NCBI GenBank assembly: GCA_004356385.1
Contig: SMXL01000077.1
Span: forward strand, 1 to 12,701
DNA from: Bacteroidota bacterium
Lineage (GTDB): Bacteria; Bacteroidota; Rhodothermia; Rhodothermales; UBA10348
Direction of reading: 5' to 3'
Length of the DNA: 12,701 nt
In this document: positions 1-6,313 of the stretch, piece after piece
Layout of the letters: every line of letters begins with the position of its first letter
How positions within the stretch are numbered: position 1 is the stretch's first letter
Program-made: the position numbers and the translations under genes
The notes under the pieces: model-generated
The model's input: the letters and a program-made list of their open reading frames with translations, nothing else
Database searches by the model: none
Told to the model about the DNA's origin: nothing

Positions 1-325
1 CGCTTCCTAAGCAAAACGGCTCTCCCGTTCGACTGGTTCTTCCGTGGAAGTATGGTTACAAGAACCTAAAGCCATTGTGGAAATCGAGTTCGTCGACAAG
101 CAGCCTCCGACGTTCTGGAATGACTTACAGATAAAGGAATACGGATTCCTTTCAAATGTAAATCCGAATATTCCGCACGTTCGGTGGACCCAAGCCAAGG
201 AACGTTTCATCAGCGTCGTGGATACCATCGAGGAACGCCCAACCGCCTTGTTCAACGGGTATTCAACATGGGTCGGTGGCCTCTATCCGGACGAGCCTAC
301 AGAGTTTACTCGGACAGTTCGCTAG
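1..325 (+). CDS. msrP: Protein-methionine-sulfoxide reductase catalytic subunit MsrP, 3' part, apparent frameshift
   Basis: This is the C-terminal part of MsrP (YedY), the molybdopterin enzyme that reduces methionine sulfoxide in periplasmic proteins; the start lies beyond the left edge. Codons from position 3 read LPKQNGSPVRLVLPWKYGYK followed by NLK, the family's cofactor-domain motif. The continuation, AIVEIEFVDKQPP then WNDL, EYGF, NVNP and RWTQAKERF, is found only in the frame starting at base 2, ending with TAG at 323-325. The switch falls near bases 69-73, where CTAAAGCC appears one base short of the CTAAAG-NCC needed to stay in frame; many homologues have KSIV here. In the base-2 frame there is a TAA at 8-10, so neither frame alone is intact. 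The C-terminal FNGY and LY residues are family-like. A sequencing error, a real one-base deletion or recoding are all possible. No msrQ (haem membrane partner) follows: the next gene is convergent and overlaps by 20 bp. The identity is secure; whether the gene is functional is not. Confidence 0.85.
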
Positions 326-779
326 AGGACGTCTTCTTCAGCGATCGATTCCATGTGAAAACGGCTACAAAAGCCATGAGCATCGCGATGAACGACATGG
401 CAGCGTTGCTCAGCGCGATACGTCGCTGAGTCCCTACAATCGATGAAATGACGACCTCCTGACTGCTTCCGATCAGCACGCGCACGTGGAGCGTGTCCTT
501 TTCAACTCGATGGGCGATCGAATACGGTAGAGAAAGTTTTTCACGCACGAGCGTACTCCCGTCGGGTAGCGGAATATTCAAGTCCAGCTCTGCGTGGGTA
601 ACGTCTTTTCTATCTGAACGGTCATATCGCGTAACCTGTGCAACAACCGAGATCCCGTCTCTAGCCGTGTGACCAAGGTCAACCGTTACTTTGGCGAAAT
701 ACCCTACGAAAAAGAATAAAACAAGAGGTACGATCCAGGCAATCCGGGCCAGAAGTCGGCTGGACGAATGCGTATTCAA
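306..779 (-). CDS. Small two-span membrane protein, DUF3592-like
   Basis: A 157-residue protein with a hydrophobic segment at about residues 11-30 (IAWIVPLVLFFFVGYF) and a second at about 125-143, followed by a short polar tail. Between them lies a roughly 90-residue beta-rich domain containing the pattern VVAQVTRYD, then LPDGSTL, then LHVRVLIGSSQEVV. This layout (membrane anchor, extracytoplasmic strand-rich domain, membrane anchor) and the spacing of the dG and V-x-V positions resemble DUF3592 proteins, but the match is by eye only. No catalytic residues are evident and the function is unknown. The start appears to be TTG (777-779) without a clear Shine-Dalgarno sequence. It lies only 6 bp downstream of the HNH gene stop, so the two are probably cotranscribed and perhaps translationally coupled. 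Its 3' end overlaps the convergent msrP end by 20 bp. Confidence 0.75.
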   Translation of the reverse strand: MNTHSSSRLLARIAWIVPLVLFFFVGYFAKVTVDLGHTARDGISVVAQVTRYDRSDRKDVTHAELDLNIPLPDGSTLVREKLSLPYSIAHRVEKDTLHVRVLIGSSQEVVISSIVGTQRRIALSNAAMSFIAMLMAFVAVFTWNRSLKKTSSSELSE

Positions 780-785
780 ATTTGG

Positions 786-1286
786 CTACGACAAGAATAA
801 ATAAGGTTTCCAGGTGTCGTCGAGCGAACCCACGAAGTCGCGAATGTACATCACATAGCTCGGACGAAATGGCTTTCGTGAAAGCTTCATCACGGCCTCG
901 TCGGGTGTTTGATTTCCTTTTCGATTGTTGCACGGAATGCATGCCGCGACCAGATTTTCCCAGGTGTCTTTCCCGCCGCGGGATTTTGGGAATACGTGAT
1001 CGATGGTGAGCTGATCCCTGCTGTTGCAGTACTGACAGCGATGTCGATCGCGTCTCAGTATGTTCTTCCTGGTGATCATAATCTTCTTGTACGGAACGCG
1101 GATATACGCCTTCAACCTGACGATGCTCGGCCACGGAATTTGCAGGTTCGGCGATCGAACAAATCGACCCGTTTCGGACTCTACCAGTTCAGCTTTCTGC
1201 AATAGTACCAGCACCGTAGCTCTCTGCACACTGGTGATGGTGAGAGCCCGATAGTCTTGGTTGAGCACGAGAACATGGCCGGTCAT
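786..1286 (-). CDS. HNH endonuclease-fold protein (COG1403 type)
   Basis: A 166-residue protein with a complete HNH nuclease (beta-beta-alpha metal) core. It has a zinc-binding CQYC (C84, C87), the catalytic IDHVFPKSRGG stretch (D96, H97), the conserved WENL asparagine (N111), and CIPCNNRKGN (C116, C119, N120). The N-terminal 70 residues (VLVLNQDYRAL...VQRATVLVLLQKAELVE) are typical of the short stand-alone HNH proteins widespread in Bacteroidota and Cyanobacteria, so this is the full usual length. Such proteins are presumed to cleave DNA, but a cellular role has not been firmly assigned. ATG start at 1284-1286, preceded by a purine-rich AGGGGAGG-like ribosome site. It is the first gene of a probable two-gene unit with the membrane protein 6 bp downstream. 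No methyltransferase, mobile element or phage gene lies next to it, which argues for a resident chromosomal gene rather than a homing or restriction module. Confidence 0.92.
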   Translation of the reverse strand: MTGHVLVLNQDYRALTITSVQRATVLVLLQKAELVESETGRFVRSPNLQIPWPSIVRLKAYIRVPYKKIMITRKNILRRDRHRCQYCNSRDQLTIDHVFPKSRGGKDTWENLVAACIPCNNRKGNQTPDEAVMKLSRKPFRPSYVMYIRDFVGSLDDTWKPYLFLS

Positions 1287-1490
1287 GGTACCAGCCTCCC
1301 CTTTTCAGACCGCGTCGAATGAAGTGCTTCTAACTCTGAAATACTAGATATGTCGGAAACAGAGATGGATCGGAATGCGCTACCTCCTTATAAATTCGCA
1401 TTTGCGGACTGGGTTGGACCATTTTCCTGCCACCCGGTCACTGAACTACTCTTAAGTTAAAGACTACGAATAAAACAATTACCGACGTCT

Positions 1491-1513
1491 TTAAAAAGCC
1501 CTCTTTTCGGGCT
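1491..1513 (-). terminator. Intrinsic terminator of the ddl-M28 peptidase unit
   Basis: Read on the minus strand this is AGCCC, a seven-base A-rich loop, then GGGCT followed directly by TTTT and AA. The arms are at 1497-1501 and 1509-1513. It begins 26 bp after the stop of the M28 peptidase gene, as expected for a rho-independent terminator. It would also insulate the HNH gene, whose own promoter must lie between here and 1286. Confidence 0.8.
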
Positions 1514-1539
1514 CATGTCCTTCGTATCACCGTTACGCT

Positions 1540-2454
1540 TCATTCCGCTCTGTATTGGTCGATTTTTTCGATGTTTTGATCGATTTTTTCGATCACGTCG
1601 ATAATTCCGTCCACGACCGACACGTAAAAGTCCTGCGTCACGTATTCGAAATCATCGTTCGGATGGTGGTACCCCTCGTGGTCTTCAACTCCAAAGTAGA
1701 TAAACGGGATGCCGAGGGCATGAAACGGCCCGTGGTCGGATGCCGACGTCCAATCGTCCGACCCCGACCCCGGAGTATCGTGACCTATCAACAGTGTAAA
1801 CTCGCGATCGGTATCCATGCCCTGGATGAATTCCTCGAGATACGGATAGTGTTGGATCCCAACGGCGTAGAGTTCGCCAGCCTCGCTTCGACTGATCATA
1901 TCCAGATTAATGTTCAGGGATATCGAGGCGATGGGTACGCACGGGTCATTTAGGAACGCCCTAGCCCCAAGAAGTCCTTTTTCTTCGGCGTCAAAGGCAG
2001 CGACCACAAGAGCATGTCGGAGGGGGTGGTCCACGAAGTAAGATGCGATCGCAACCAGCGCGGCCGTGCCCGAAGCGTTGTCGTCCGCCCCGTTATAGGT
2101 CTCACCGCTTCGCACGCCAAGATGATCGTAGTGAGCTGAAAGGACTAAGGAACGTCCGGACGCGTCGGTACCCTCGATTCTACCCAGAAGATTTACGCCC
2201 TCCTTTTCCCCCGAAATCTCGAATGATTGTTCCGAGAAATTCCCGCATTCCTGAAGTCCAATCGAGTCAAATCGCCTTTTCAGGTGTGCGAGAGCTTTCG
2301 CTCCACCCACGGTCCCGGCCTCTCGGCCCTCAAATTCGTCTGATGAAAGCGTCTTGATATCGTTCAACAATGCCTCACGGTCGAATCTATCCTGGGCACG
2401 GACCGGAGTGGCTGCGAAGAACATTACGAAAAAAAGAACACATCGTTTGGTCAT
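1540..2454 (-). CDS. Secreted M28-family zinc peptidase
   Basis: A 304-residue M28 (aminopeptidase Y/S-like) metallopeptidase. The N-terminus, with K3 and R4 before a hydrophobic stretch and a probable cleavage at VRA-Q near residue 20, looks like a Sec signal peptide, so it should act outside the cytoplasmic membrane. The co-catalytic two-zinc site is visible: AHYDHLG (H108), GADDNASG (D124, bridging), DAEEKG (E157 general base, E158 ligand), NLDM (D185) and GYHHPNDD (H263/H264). The family removes N-terminal amino acids or processes small peptides; the exact substrate cannot be read. The only oddity is the C-terminus, where IEKIDQ occurs twice, encoded by a 21-bp tandem duplication. It lies 39 bp downstream of ddl on the same strand and is followed by a terminator, so the two probably form one transcription unit. 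That context hints at, but does not prove, a role in envelope peptide turnover. Confidence 0.93.
   Translation of the reverse strand: MTKRCVLFFVMFFAATPVRAQDRFDREALLNDIKTLSSDEFEGREAGTVGGAKALAHLKRRFDSIGLQECGNFSEQSFEISGEKEGVNLLGRIEGTDASGRSLVLSAHYDHLGVRSGETYNGADDNASGTAALVAIASYFVDHPLRHALVVAAFDAEEKGLLGARAFLNDPCVPIASISLNINLDMISRSEAGELYAVGIQHYPYLEEFIQGMDTDREFTLLIGHDTPGSGSDDWTSASDHGPFHALGIPFIYFGVEDHEGYHHPNDDFEYVTQDFYVSVVDGIIDVIEKIDQNIEKIDQYRAE
1559..1600. repeat. Two-copy 21-bp imperfect tandem repeat at the end of the M28 peptidase gene
   Basis: Units at 1559-1579 and 1580-1600 share the 14-base core TCGATTTTTTCGAT (plus strand) and differ in the last seven bases. In the minus-strand peptidase frame this gives VIEKIDQN-IEKIDQ. 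The length is a multiple of three, so copy-number change would add or remove seven residues without breaking the frame. Confidence 0.85.
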
Positions 2455-2493
2455 GATTGGGCGATTCTCGTTTTACTCCGTGCATGAGGGCGA

Positions 2494-3714
2494 CTAAGAT
2501 TTGAATCCCTTCAGCCCACGAGCGGCACGCTCTTCCAGCAGATTAACGTCGTAAGATCGTACTCGGTTGGATCTCGACGCATATCGGCTCAAGCCGATCT
2601 GAATCAACCGCTCAACTAAATCCGGAAATTCCACACCGGAGGGTTTCCAGAGATAAAACGACAGGGAACCCGGAATCGTGTTGATTTCATTGAAGTATAT
2701 AGCGCCCGTCTCATCGTCCATCAGAAAATCGATGCGAGCAACTCCGGCACAACCCAGCAACTGAAAGATTTGTACCGCGAGTCTGCGGACGCGTGACGCC
2801 ACATCTTCGGACACGGGCGCAGGAATCAGTCTATCCTGGGAGGCCATTCCACCAGCCGTTGCCGATCGTTTCACGCCTGTGCTCTTCTCACCCGCATCAC
2901 CCGACATGTACTTGTCCTCGTAGGTTAGCACACCCGAGGTGACGGGCTCCTCGAGCACACTGGCGACGGCCGTATCCTCGTCGCCCAGCACGCTGCAGTT
3001 TAGCTCGCGCAGGTTTACGATCGCTTTCTCAATGATGACATCTTCGTCGTATCGAAACGCCTCTTCGATAGCAAAATCTAGCTTTTCACGGCTTTCTACC
3101 CGACTGATTCCGATGGAAGATCCCAGTCTGACGGGTTTCACGACGAGAGGAAAACCCAGAGTAGAAGACAACTGATCGAGCCAAATTTCCTCTCGATTGG
3201 CCCACTGCGCTTCGCGCACATTCTGCGACGGCACGACCGGAATTTCGAAGGATTCGCAGTACTGTTTTGCACGAACCTTGTCCATCGCGAGTGACGAAGC
3301 CAGGACGCCGCTGCCAGTGTAAGGGACATCCAAAAGCTCGCACAAGCCTTGCATGCCCCCGTTTTCTCCAGATCCTCCATGCAAGCCAAGAAACATGACG
3401 TCAATTTCCCACCCTTCAGGCGTTCGGGTGAAAAAACTCCCTTTCGAAATTTCTTTCAGCTGTAGACGATTATTCAAGCCGGGTACGATTTCCACTCGAG
3501 TTGCTTTCTTCAGCAATGCGGAAACATCCTTGTAGGCCTCAATGTCGAGCAGTTCAGACCCCGTATACCAGCTTCCATCCTTCGCCAGATAAACGGCAAT
3601 GGGGGTATATCGAGATCGATCCAGGGCTGCGGCAGCCTGAAGTGAAGTGATAATCGAAACCTCATGTTCCGGAGAGAGTCCTCCGAAAACGATTCCGATA
3701 GAAAGAGACGGCAT
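2494..3714 (-). CDS. ddl: D-alanine--D-alanine ligase
   Basis: ATP-grasp ligase joining two D-Ala for the peptidoglycan precursor, cytoplasmic. Diagnostic motifs run in order: FGGLSPEHEVS (residues 10-20, with E16 and H17), LHGGSGENGG (111-120), VVKPVRLGSSIG (191-202, ATP-binding K193), EKAIVNLREL (229-238), ARIDF (326-330; R327, metal-binding D329) and FNEINTIPGSLSF (341-353; N342, E343, N345). At 406 residues it is longer than the 306-residue E. coli DdlB. The extra length is in the ligand-capping loop (about 266-299, TYEDKY...GMASQDRLIPAP) and in a C-terminal tail. This loop form is usual for one branch of the family, so I do not read it as altered specificity. ATG start at 3712-3714, with only a weak ribosome site. 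It leads a likely two-gene unit with the M28 peptidase and diverges from the phosphoesterase gene across a 127-bp gap. Confidence 0.96.
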   Translation of the reverse strand: MPSLSIGIVFGGLSPEHEVSIITSLQAAAALDRSRYTPIAVYLAKDGSWYTGSELLDIEAYKDVSALLKKATRVEIVPGLNNRLQLKEISKGSFFTRTPEGWEIDVMFLGLHGGSGENGGMQGLCELLDVPYTGSGVLASSLAMDKVRAKQYCESFEIPVVPSQNVREAQWANREEIWLDQLSSTLGFPLVVKPVRLGSSIGISRVESREKLDFAIEEAFRYDEDVIIEKAIVNLRELNCSVLGDEDTAVASVLEEPVTSGVLTYEDKYMSGDAGEKSTGVKRSATAGGMASQDRLIPAPVSEDVASRVRRLAVQIFQLLGCAGVARIDFLMDDETGAIYFNEINTIPGSLSFYLWKPSGVEFPDLVERLIQIGLSRYASRSNRVRSYDVNLLEERAARGLKGFKS

Positions 3715-3841
3715 GCAAAGTTTTCTTGATTGAAAAGGTCACAAAATACGGTGTTCATCTCTTTAGACCAGTACCGAGCCAATTCGACGCCGTTTGCTTA
3801 GCGAATTCGGGTCGCCGATCTTTCGCGCCGGGTTTTACATC

Positions 3842-4543
3842 ATGCAAATCGCTCTCATCTCAGACATTCACTCGAACCTCCAGGCGCTTGAAGCGGTCAT
3901 GGAGTGGATCGACGAAGTATCCGCCGATGCGATTTTCTGCCTCGGCGATGTGGTTGGTTACGGTGCGGATCCTTCCGCCTGTCTTGAGATCGTCAAGGAA
4001 CGATGCTCGGCGGTGGTTCTTGGAAATCACGATCTGGCCGTCTCGACGGGAGAAAATGAGTCCTATCTACCAAGAGATGGTCGAAAGGCCGCCCGTCACA
4101 ATAGAACGGCGTTGTCGGAGGAGGAGATCGATTTCCTTCGCTCACTCCCATATACCCTTGAGGAAAGCGGCTGTGCGTTGGCGCACGCTACACCGATGCA
4201 CCCCGAGAGATGGATCCGGCTTAGCTCGTTTCAGCTTTCTCAGGCTCAGTTTGATTTTTTTGAGACCGACGTCTGCTTCGTTGGTCACACACACAAACCT
4301 ACAGTGATCTCAAACAAACTTGGCGTGCACCAGGTGCGTCGAGGTCACCGGTACCTCATCAACATCGGAAGCGTAGGTCAGCCGCGCGACGGCGATCCCA
4401 GAGCATGCGTGGCCTTTTTTGATTCGGACTCCTACCACTACCGGCTTGATCGGATCGAATACGATATAGAGAAGGCGGCCGAACGTATTAAGGAGGAAGG
4501 TCTACCGAAGCGACTCGGAAAACGCCTGGCCTGGGGCGAGTAG
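3842..4543 (+). CDS. Calcineurin-like metallophosphoesterase (YfcE/phosphodiesterase type)
   Basis: A 233-residue binuclear-metal phosphoesterase with the full motif set: SDIHSN (D8, H10), LGDVVGYG (D36), GNHD (N62, H63, D64), AHATP (H115) and GHTH (H149, H151). The family hydrolyses phosphomono- or diesters, including cyclic nucleotides in some members; the substrate here is unknown. Late motifs NIGSVGQPRDGDPRA are typical of small stand-alone phosphodiesterases. I place the start at ATG 3842 because homologues begin two or three residues before the first beta strand (MQIALISDIH). An in-frame TTG at 3794 would add 16 unconserved residues. No Shine-Dalgarno sequence is evident. It diverges from ddl and converges on pyrC with 22 bp between the stop codons. 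Confidence 0.93.
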   Translation: MQIALISDIHSNLQALEAVMEWIDEVSADAIFCLGDVVGYGADPSACLEIVKERCSAVVLGNHDLAVSTGENESYLPRDGRKAARHNRTALSEEEIDFLRSLPYTLEESGCALAHATPMHPERWIRLSSFQLSQAQFDFFETDVCFVGHTHKPTVISNKLGVHQVRRGHRYLINIGSVGQPRDGDPRACVAFFDSDSYHYRLDRIEYDIEKAAERIKEEGLPKRLGKRLAWGE

Positions 4544-4569
4544 CGATACGCAATTTCCTCGATCGCTAC
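4540..4569. terminator. Shared hairpin spanning both convergent stop codons
   Basis: A perfect 8-bp inverted repeat, GTAGCGAT at 4540-4547 and ATCGCTAC at 4562-4569, with a 14-base loop. The left arm contains the TAG of the phosphoesterase and the right arm contains the TAG of pyrC on the other strand. There is no T-run on either side, so this is a bidirectional terminator or mRNA 3'-end structure by position rather than a textbook intrinsic terminator. Confidence 0.45.
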
Positions 4570-5870
4570 GAATCGTTCTCAACGAGTTGACCGCGGTTGT
4601 AGATCGCGTGTGCTTTTCCGACCATCAAATGTCCTACGAACGGCGTGTTCCGACTCTTCGAATGGATATGAGAGCGTTCGAACGTCCAGTTCGAGTCGGC
4701 ATCAAATACGGTCAGATTTGCCGGAGCTCCAACGGTGATTTCGGGCACCGGGATGCGGAGCACGCGTCGCGGGGCGGTAGTAATCTTTTCGACCGCCTCT
4801 CGGATCGTGAGAACGCCGGGCTCGATGAGCTCGCGCCCAATCAGACCCCAGGCGGTTTCCAGTCCTATAATGCCGAACGGAGCGGCTGTAAACTCGACCT
4901 CCTTTTCAAACGTAGCGTGCGGTGCGTGGTCGGTGCAGATCGCGTCGATGGTGCCGTCTTTCAATCCTTCCTTCATCGCTTCCACGTCCTTGCTCGTTCG
5001 AAGCGGTGGATGCATTTTCAGGTGGGTATCAAAAGATTGTTTCTCGATCTCGTCATGGGTGAGCGTGAAATGGTGCGTGCAAACTTCTGCTGTAACGGGA
5101 ATCCCACGTTGCTTCGCATCTCGAACCAGTTCGACGGCCCGGGCAGAGGAGATATGCGCCACGTGCACGTGTCCACCCGTAAACTCGGCGAGCAGAATGT
5201 CACGAGCGATCATGACCTCTTCAGACAGCCCGGGAATTCCCGCCAGCCCCAGACGTGTGGACACGGCCCCCTCATGCATCTGTCCTTGGGGATTCAGTGA
5301 GAGTTCTTCCATGTGATTGATGATGGGCAGGTCCAGCATCTTCGAGTACTCCAATGCATGGCGCATAAGAGATCCATCCTGGACCGGTGAACCGTCGTCA
5401 CTGAACGCCACGGCACCGCCAGCTTTCAGGTCAGCCATTTCGGCCAATTGATGTCCCTCGCGCTCCTGCGATACGCAACCGATGGGATACACATCCACGG
5501 GTGTGTCGTCTCCCCTTTCCCGAATAAACTCCACCACATCGCGCGTATGGATGGGCGGTTCGGTATTCGGCATGCAGGCCACAGCCGTAAAGCCTCCAAA
5601 TGCGGCCGCTCCGCACCCGGTCTCTATCGTCTCCTTGTGCTCCTGCCCCGGCTCGCGCAAGTGCACATGCATGTCCATCCACCCGACAGAAATCAATTTC
5701 CCCGTTGCATCCAGCTTGGAGATCCCCTCCGCAGAGAGATCCGGCCCTATCTCTACGATCTGTCCTTCCTTGATAAGAATGTCTGCTCGTTCAGCCTCGT
5801 CGAGATCGGGATAAAGAATCGAACCACCACTGATGAGCAGATCGGGTCTGTGACGGTCCTGCTTAGCCAT
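4566..5870 (-). CDS. pyrC: Dihydroorotase, class I
   Basis: Zinc amidohydrolase that closes carbamoyl-aspartate to dihydroorotate, the third step of de novo pyrimidine synthesis. Residues are counted from the ATG, so the protein is 434 aa. Visible motifs are DMHVHLREPG (H68, H70), GGFTAVACMPNT, AVAFSDDG (D158/D159), INHMEE (H186), VHVAHISS (H239) and AICTDHAPH (D314). The bacterial class I consensus around the third histidine is usually HCED; HMEE is a mild variant. The start is ATG at 5868-5870, preceded by AAGGAG 8 bases upstream, the best ribosome site in the window. An immediately preceding in-frame TTG (5871-5873) is too close to that site. The start overlaps the stop of a weak upstream small ORF as TGATG. 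It converges on the phosphoesterase gene, and no other pyr gene is present. Confidence 0.96.
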   Translation of the reverse strand: MAKQDRHRPDLLISGGSILYPDLDEAERADILIKEGQIVEIGPDLSAEGISKLDATGKLISVGWMDMHVHLREPGQEHKETIETGCGAAAFGGFTAVACMPNTEPPIHTRDVVEFIRERGDDTPVDVYPIGCVSQEREGHQLAEMADLKAGGAVAFSDDGSPVQDGSLMRHALEYSKMLDLPIINHMEELSLNPQGQMHEGAVSTRLGLAGIPGLSEEVMIARDILLAEFTGGHVHVAHISSARAVELVRDAKQRGIPVTAEVCTHHFTLTHDEIEKQSFDTHLKMHPPLRTSKDVEAMKEGLKDGTIDAICTDHAPHATFEKEVEFTAAPFGIIGLETAWGLIGRELIEPGVLTIREAVEKITTAPRRVLRIPVPEITVGAPANLTVFDADSNWTFERSHIHSKSRNTPFVGHLMVGKAHAIYNRGQLVENDS

Positions 5871-6082
5871 CAAAGGTTCTCCTTATTTAAATCAGTGGCC
5901 CAGCGACCTCCCGAGAGAAATTCCCCGTTGCATTTTTTAGAATCATGAAGATCGGCGAGCGTCAGCAAGCGCGGAGCCGCGATCTGTCTTGCCAATGAAG
6001 ACTCGATTCCACAACCTAGCAAAACCAGGCACAGACCGACCTTAACGGAAGTCTCGAATGATAAATGGTTCGATTTTATCAT
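5870..6082 (-). CDS. Possible small lipoprotein just upstream of pyrC (weak)
   Basis: A 70-residue reading frame from ATG 6080-6082 (a GTG at 6098-6100 would add six residues). The first 24 residues resemble a lipoprotein signal: basic K3, then VGLCLVLLGC with a lipobox-like L-L-G-C at 21-24. The rest (IAAPRLLTLADLHDSKKCNG...) is not recognised. The stop overlaps the pyrC ATG as TGATG, the usual arrangement for translational coupling, and the pyrC AAGGAG lies within its last codons. There is no convincing ribosome site, it overlaps another weak ORF, and nothing is known to encode a lipoprotein before pyrC, so chance is quite possible. Confidence 0.25.
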   Translation of the reverse strand: MIKSNHLSFETSVKVGLCLVLLGCGIESSLARQIAAPRLLTLADLHDSKKCNGEFLSGGRWATDLNKENL

Positions 6083-6313
6083 TTGAAAGGATATCCTCAC
6101 TCTTCACTCCAATCTTCTCAGACACGGTCGAATTTTCGGGGCGGATGCCAAGGTAAAGCCCACACAACAATGAATTCAGCACTTTGGTTTGATCACCGAA
6201 GAGTTCAACTACTTTCCACACGAGCCGGATCACCGCCTGTGGCGAATCGGCTTCAACGCAACTAACTTCCATGCGATTTTATCGTCCAACTAAACTTCGA
6301 TCGTTTCTTATCT
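5871..6313. other. 443-bp interval between divergent pyrC and alr
   Basis: No recognisable gene fills this gap. It holds the pyrC ribosome site (AAGGAG in minus-strand sense, about 5879-5884), two weak minus-strand small ORFs listed separately, and presumably the divergent promoters for pyrC and alr. A perfect CGCGG-AG-CCGCG palindrome lies at 5970-5981. I see no tRNA, riboswitch, attenuator with a T-run, or insertion-sequence end. No clear -35/-10 pair is visible directly before alr, which also lacks a Shine-Dalgarno sequence. Confidence 0.6.
6042..6272 (-). CDS. Hypothetical 76-residue protein (weak)
   Basis: A reading frame from ATG 6270-6272 to TAA 6042-6044. The product is unrecognised. 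It has a hydrophobic/amphipathic stretch (AVIRLVWKVVELFGDQTKVL, residues about 14-33) followed by a charged second half (VSEKIGVKSEDILSNDKIEP). A count by eye shows more G+C at codon position 1 than at position 2, a pattern typical of real genes at this G+C. Against it are the lack of a ribosome site, a 41-bp overlap with the next weak frame, and its short length. It could also be the remnant of a longer gene that lost its frame. Confidence 0.28.
   Translation of the reverse strand: MEVSCVEADSPQAVIRLVWKVVELFGDQTKVLNSLLCGLYLGIRPENSTVSEKIGVKSEDILSNDKIEPFIIRDFR

Noticed and set aside
1380..1395. Strong AAGGAGG-like sequence on the minus strand in the gap before the HNH gene
   Set aside because: No ATG, GTG or TTG follows at a usable distance, and the frame from the nearest ATT stops after about ten codons, so it does not mark a gene start.
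2494..3714. Long Ddl considered as a possible D-Ala-D-Lac or D-Ala-D-Ser ligase
   Set aside because: The capping-loop form (YEDKY ... GMASxxRLIPAP) is an ordinary Ddl variant, and no vanH, vanX or vanS-type genes are present. The adjacent peptidase is M28, not VanX.
3794..3841. TTG start extending the phosphoesterase by 16 residues
   Set aside because: The family begins just before the ALISDIH strand, so ATG 3842 fits; the extra residues are unconserved.
4735..5316. 193-residue plus-strand open frame (and a similar one at 4587-5300)
   Set aside because: Both are antisense to pyrC, whose motifs are continuous across the region. The translations are Ser/Arg-rich shadow products.
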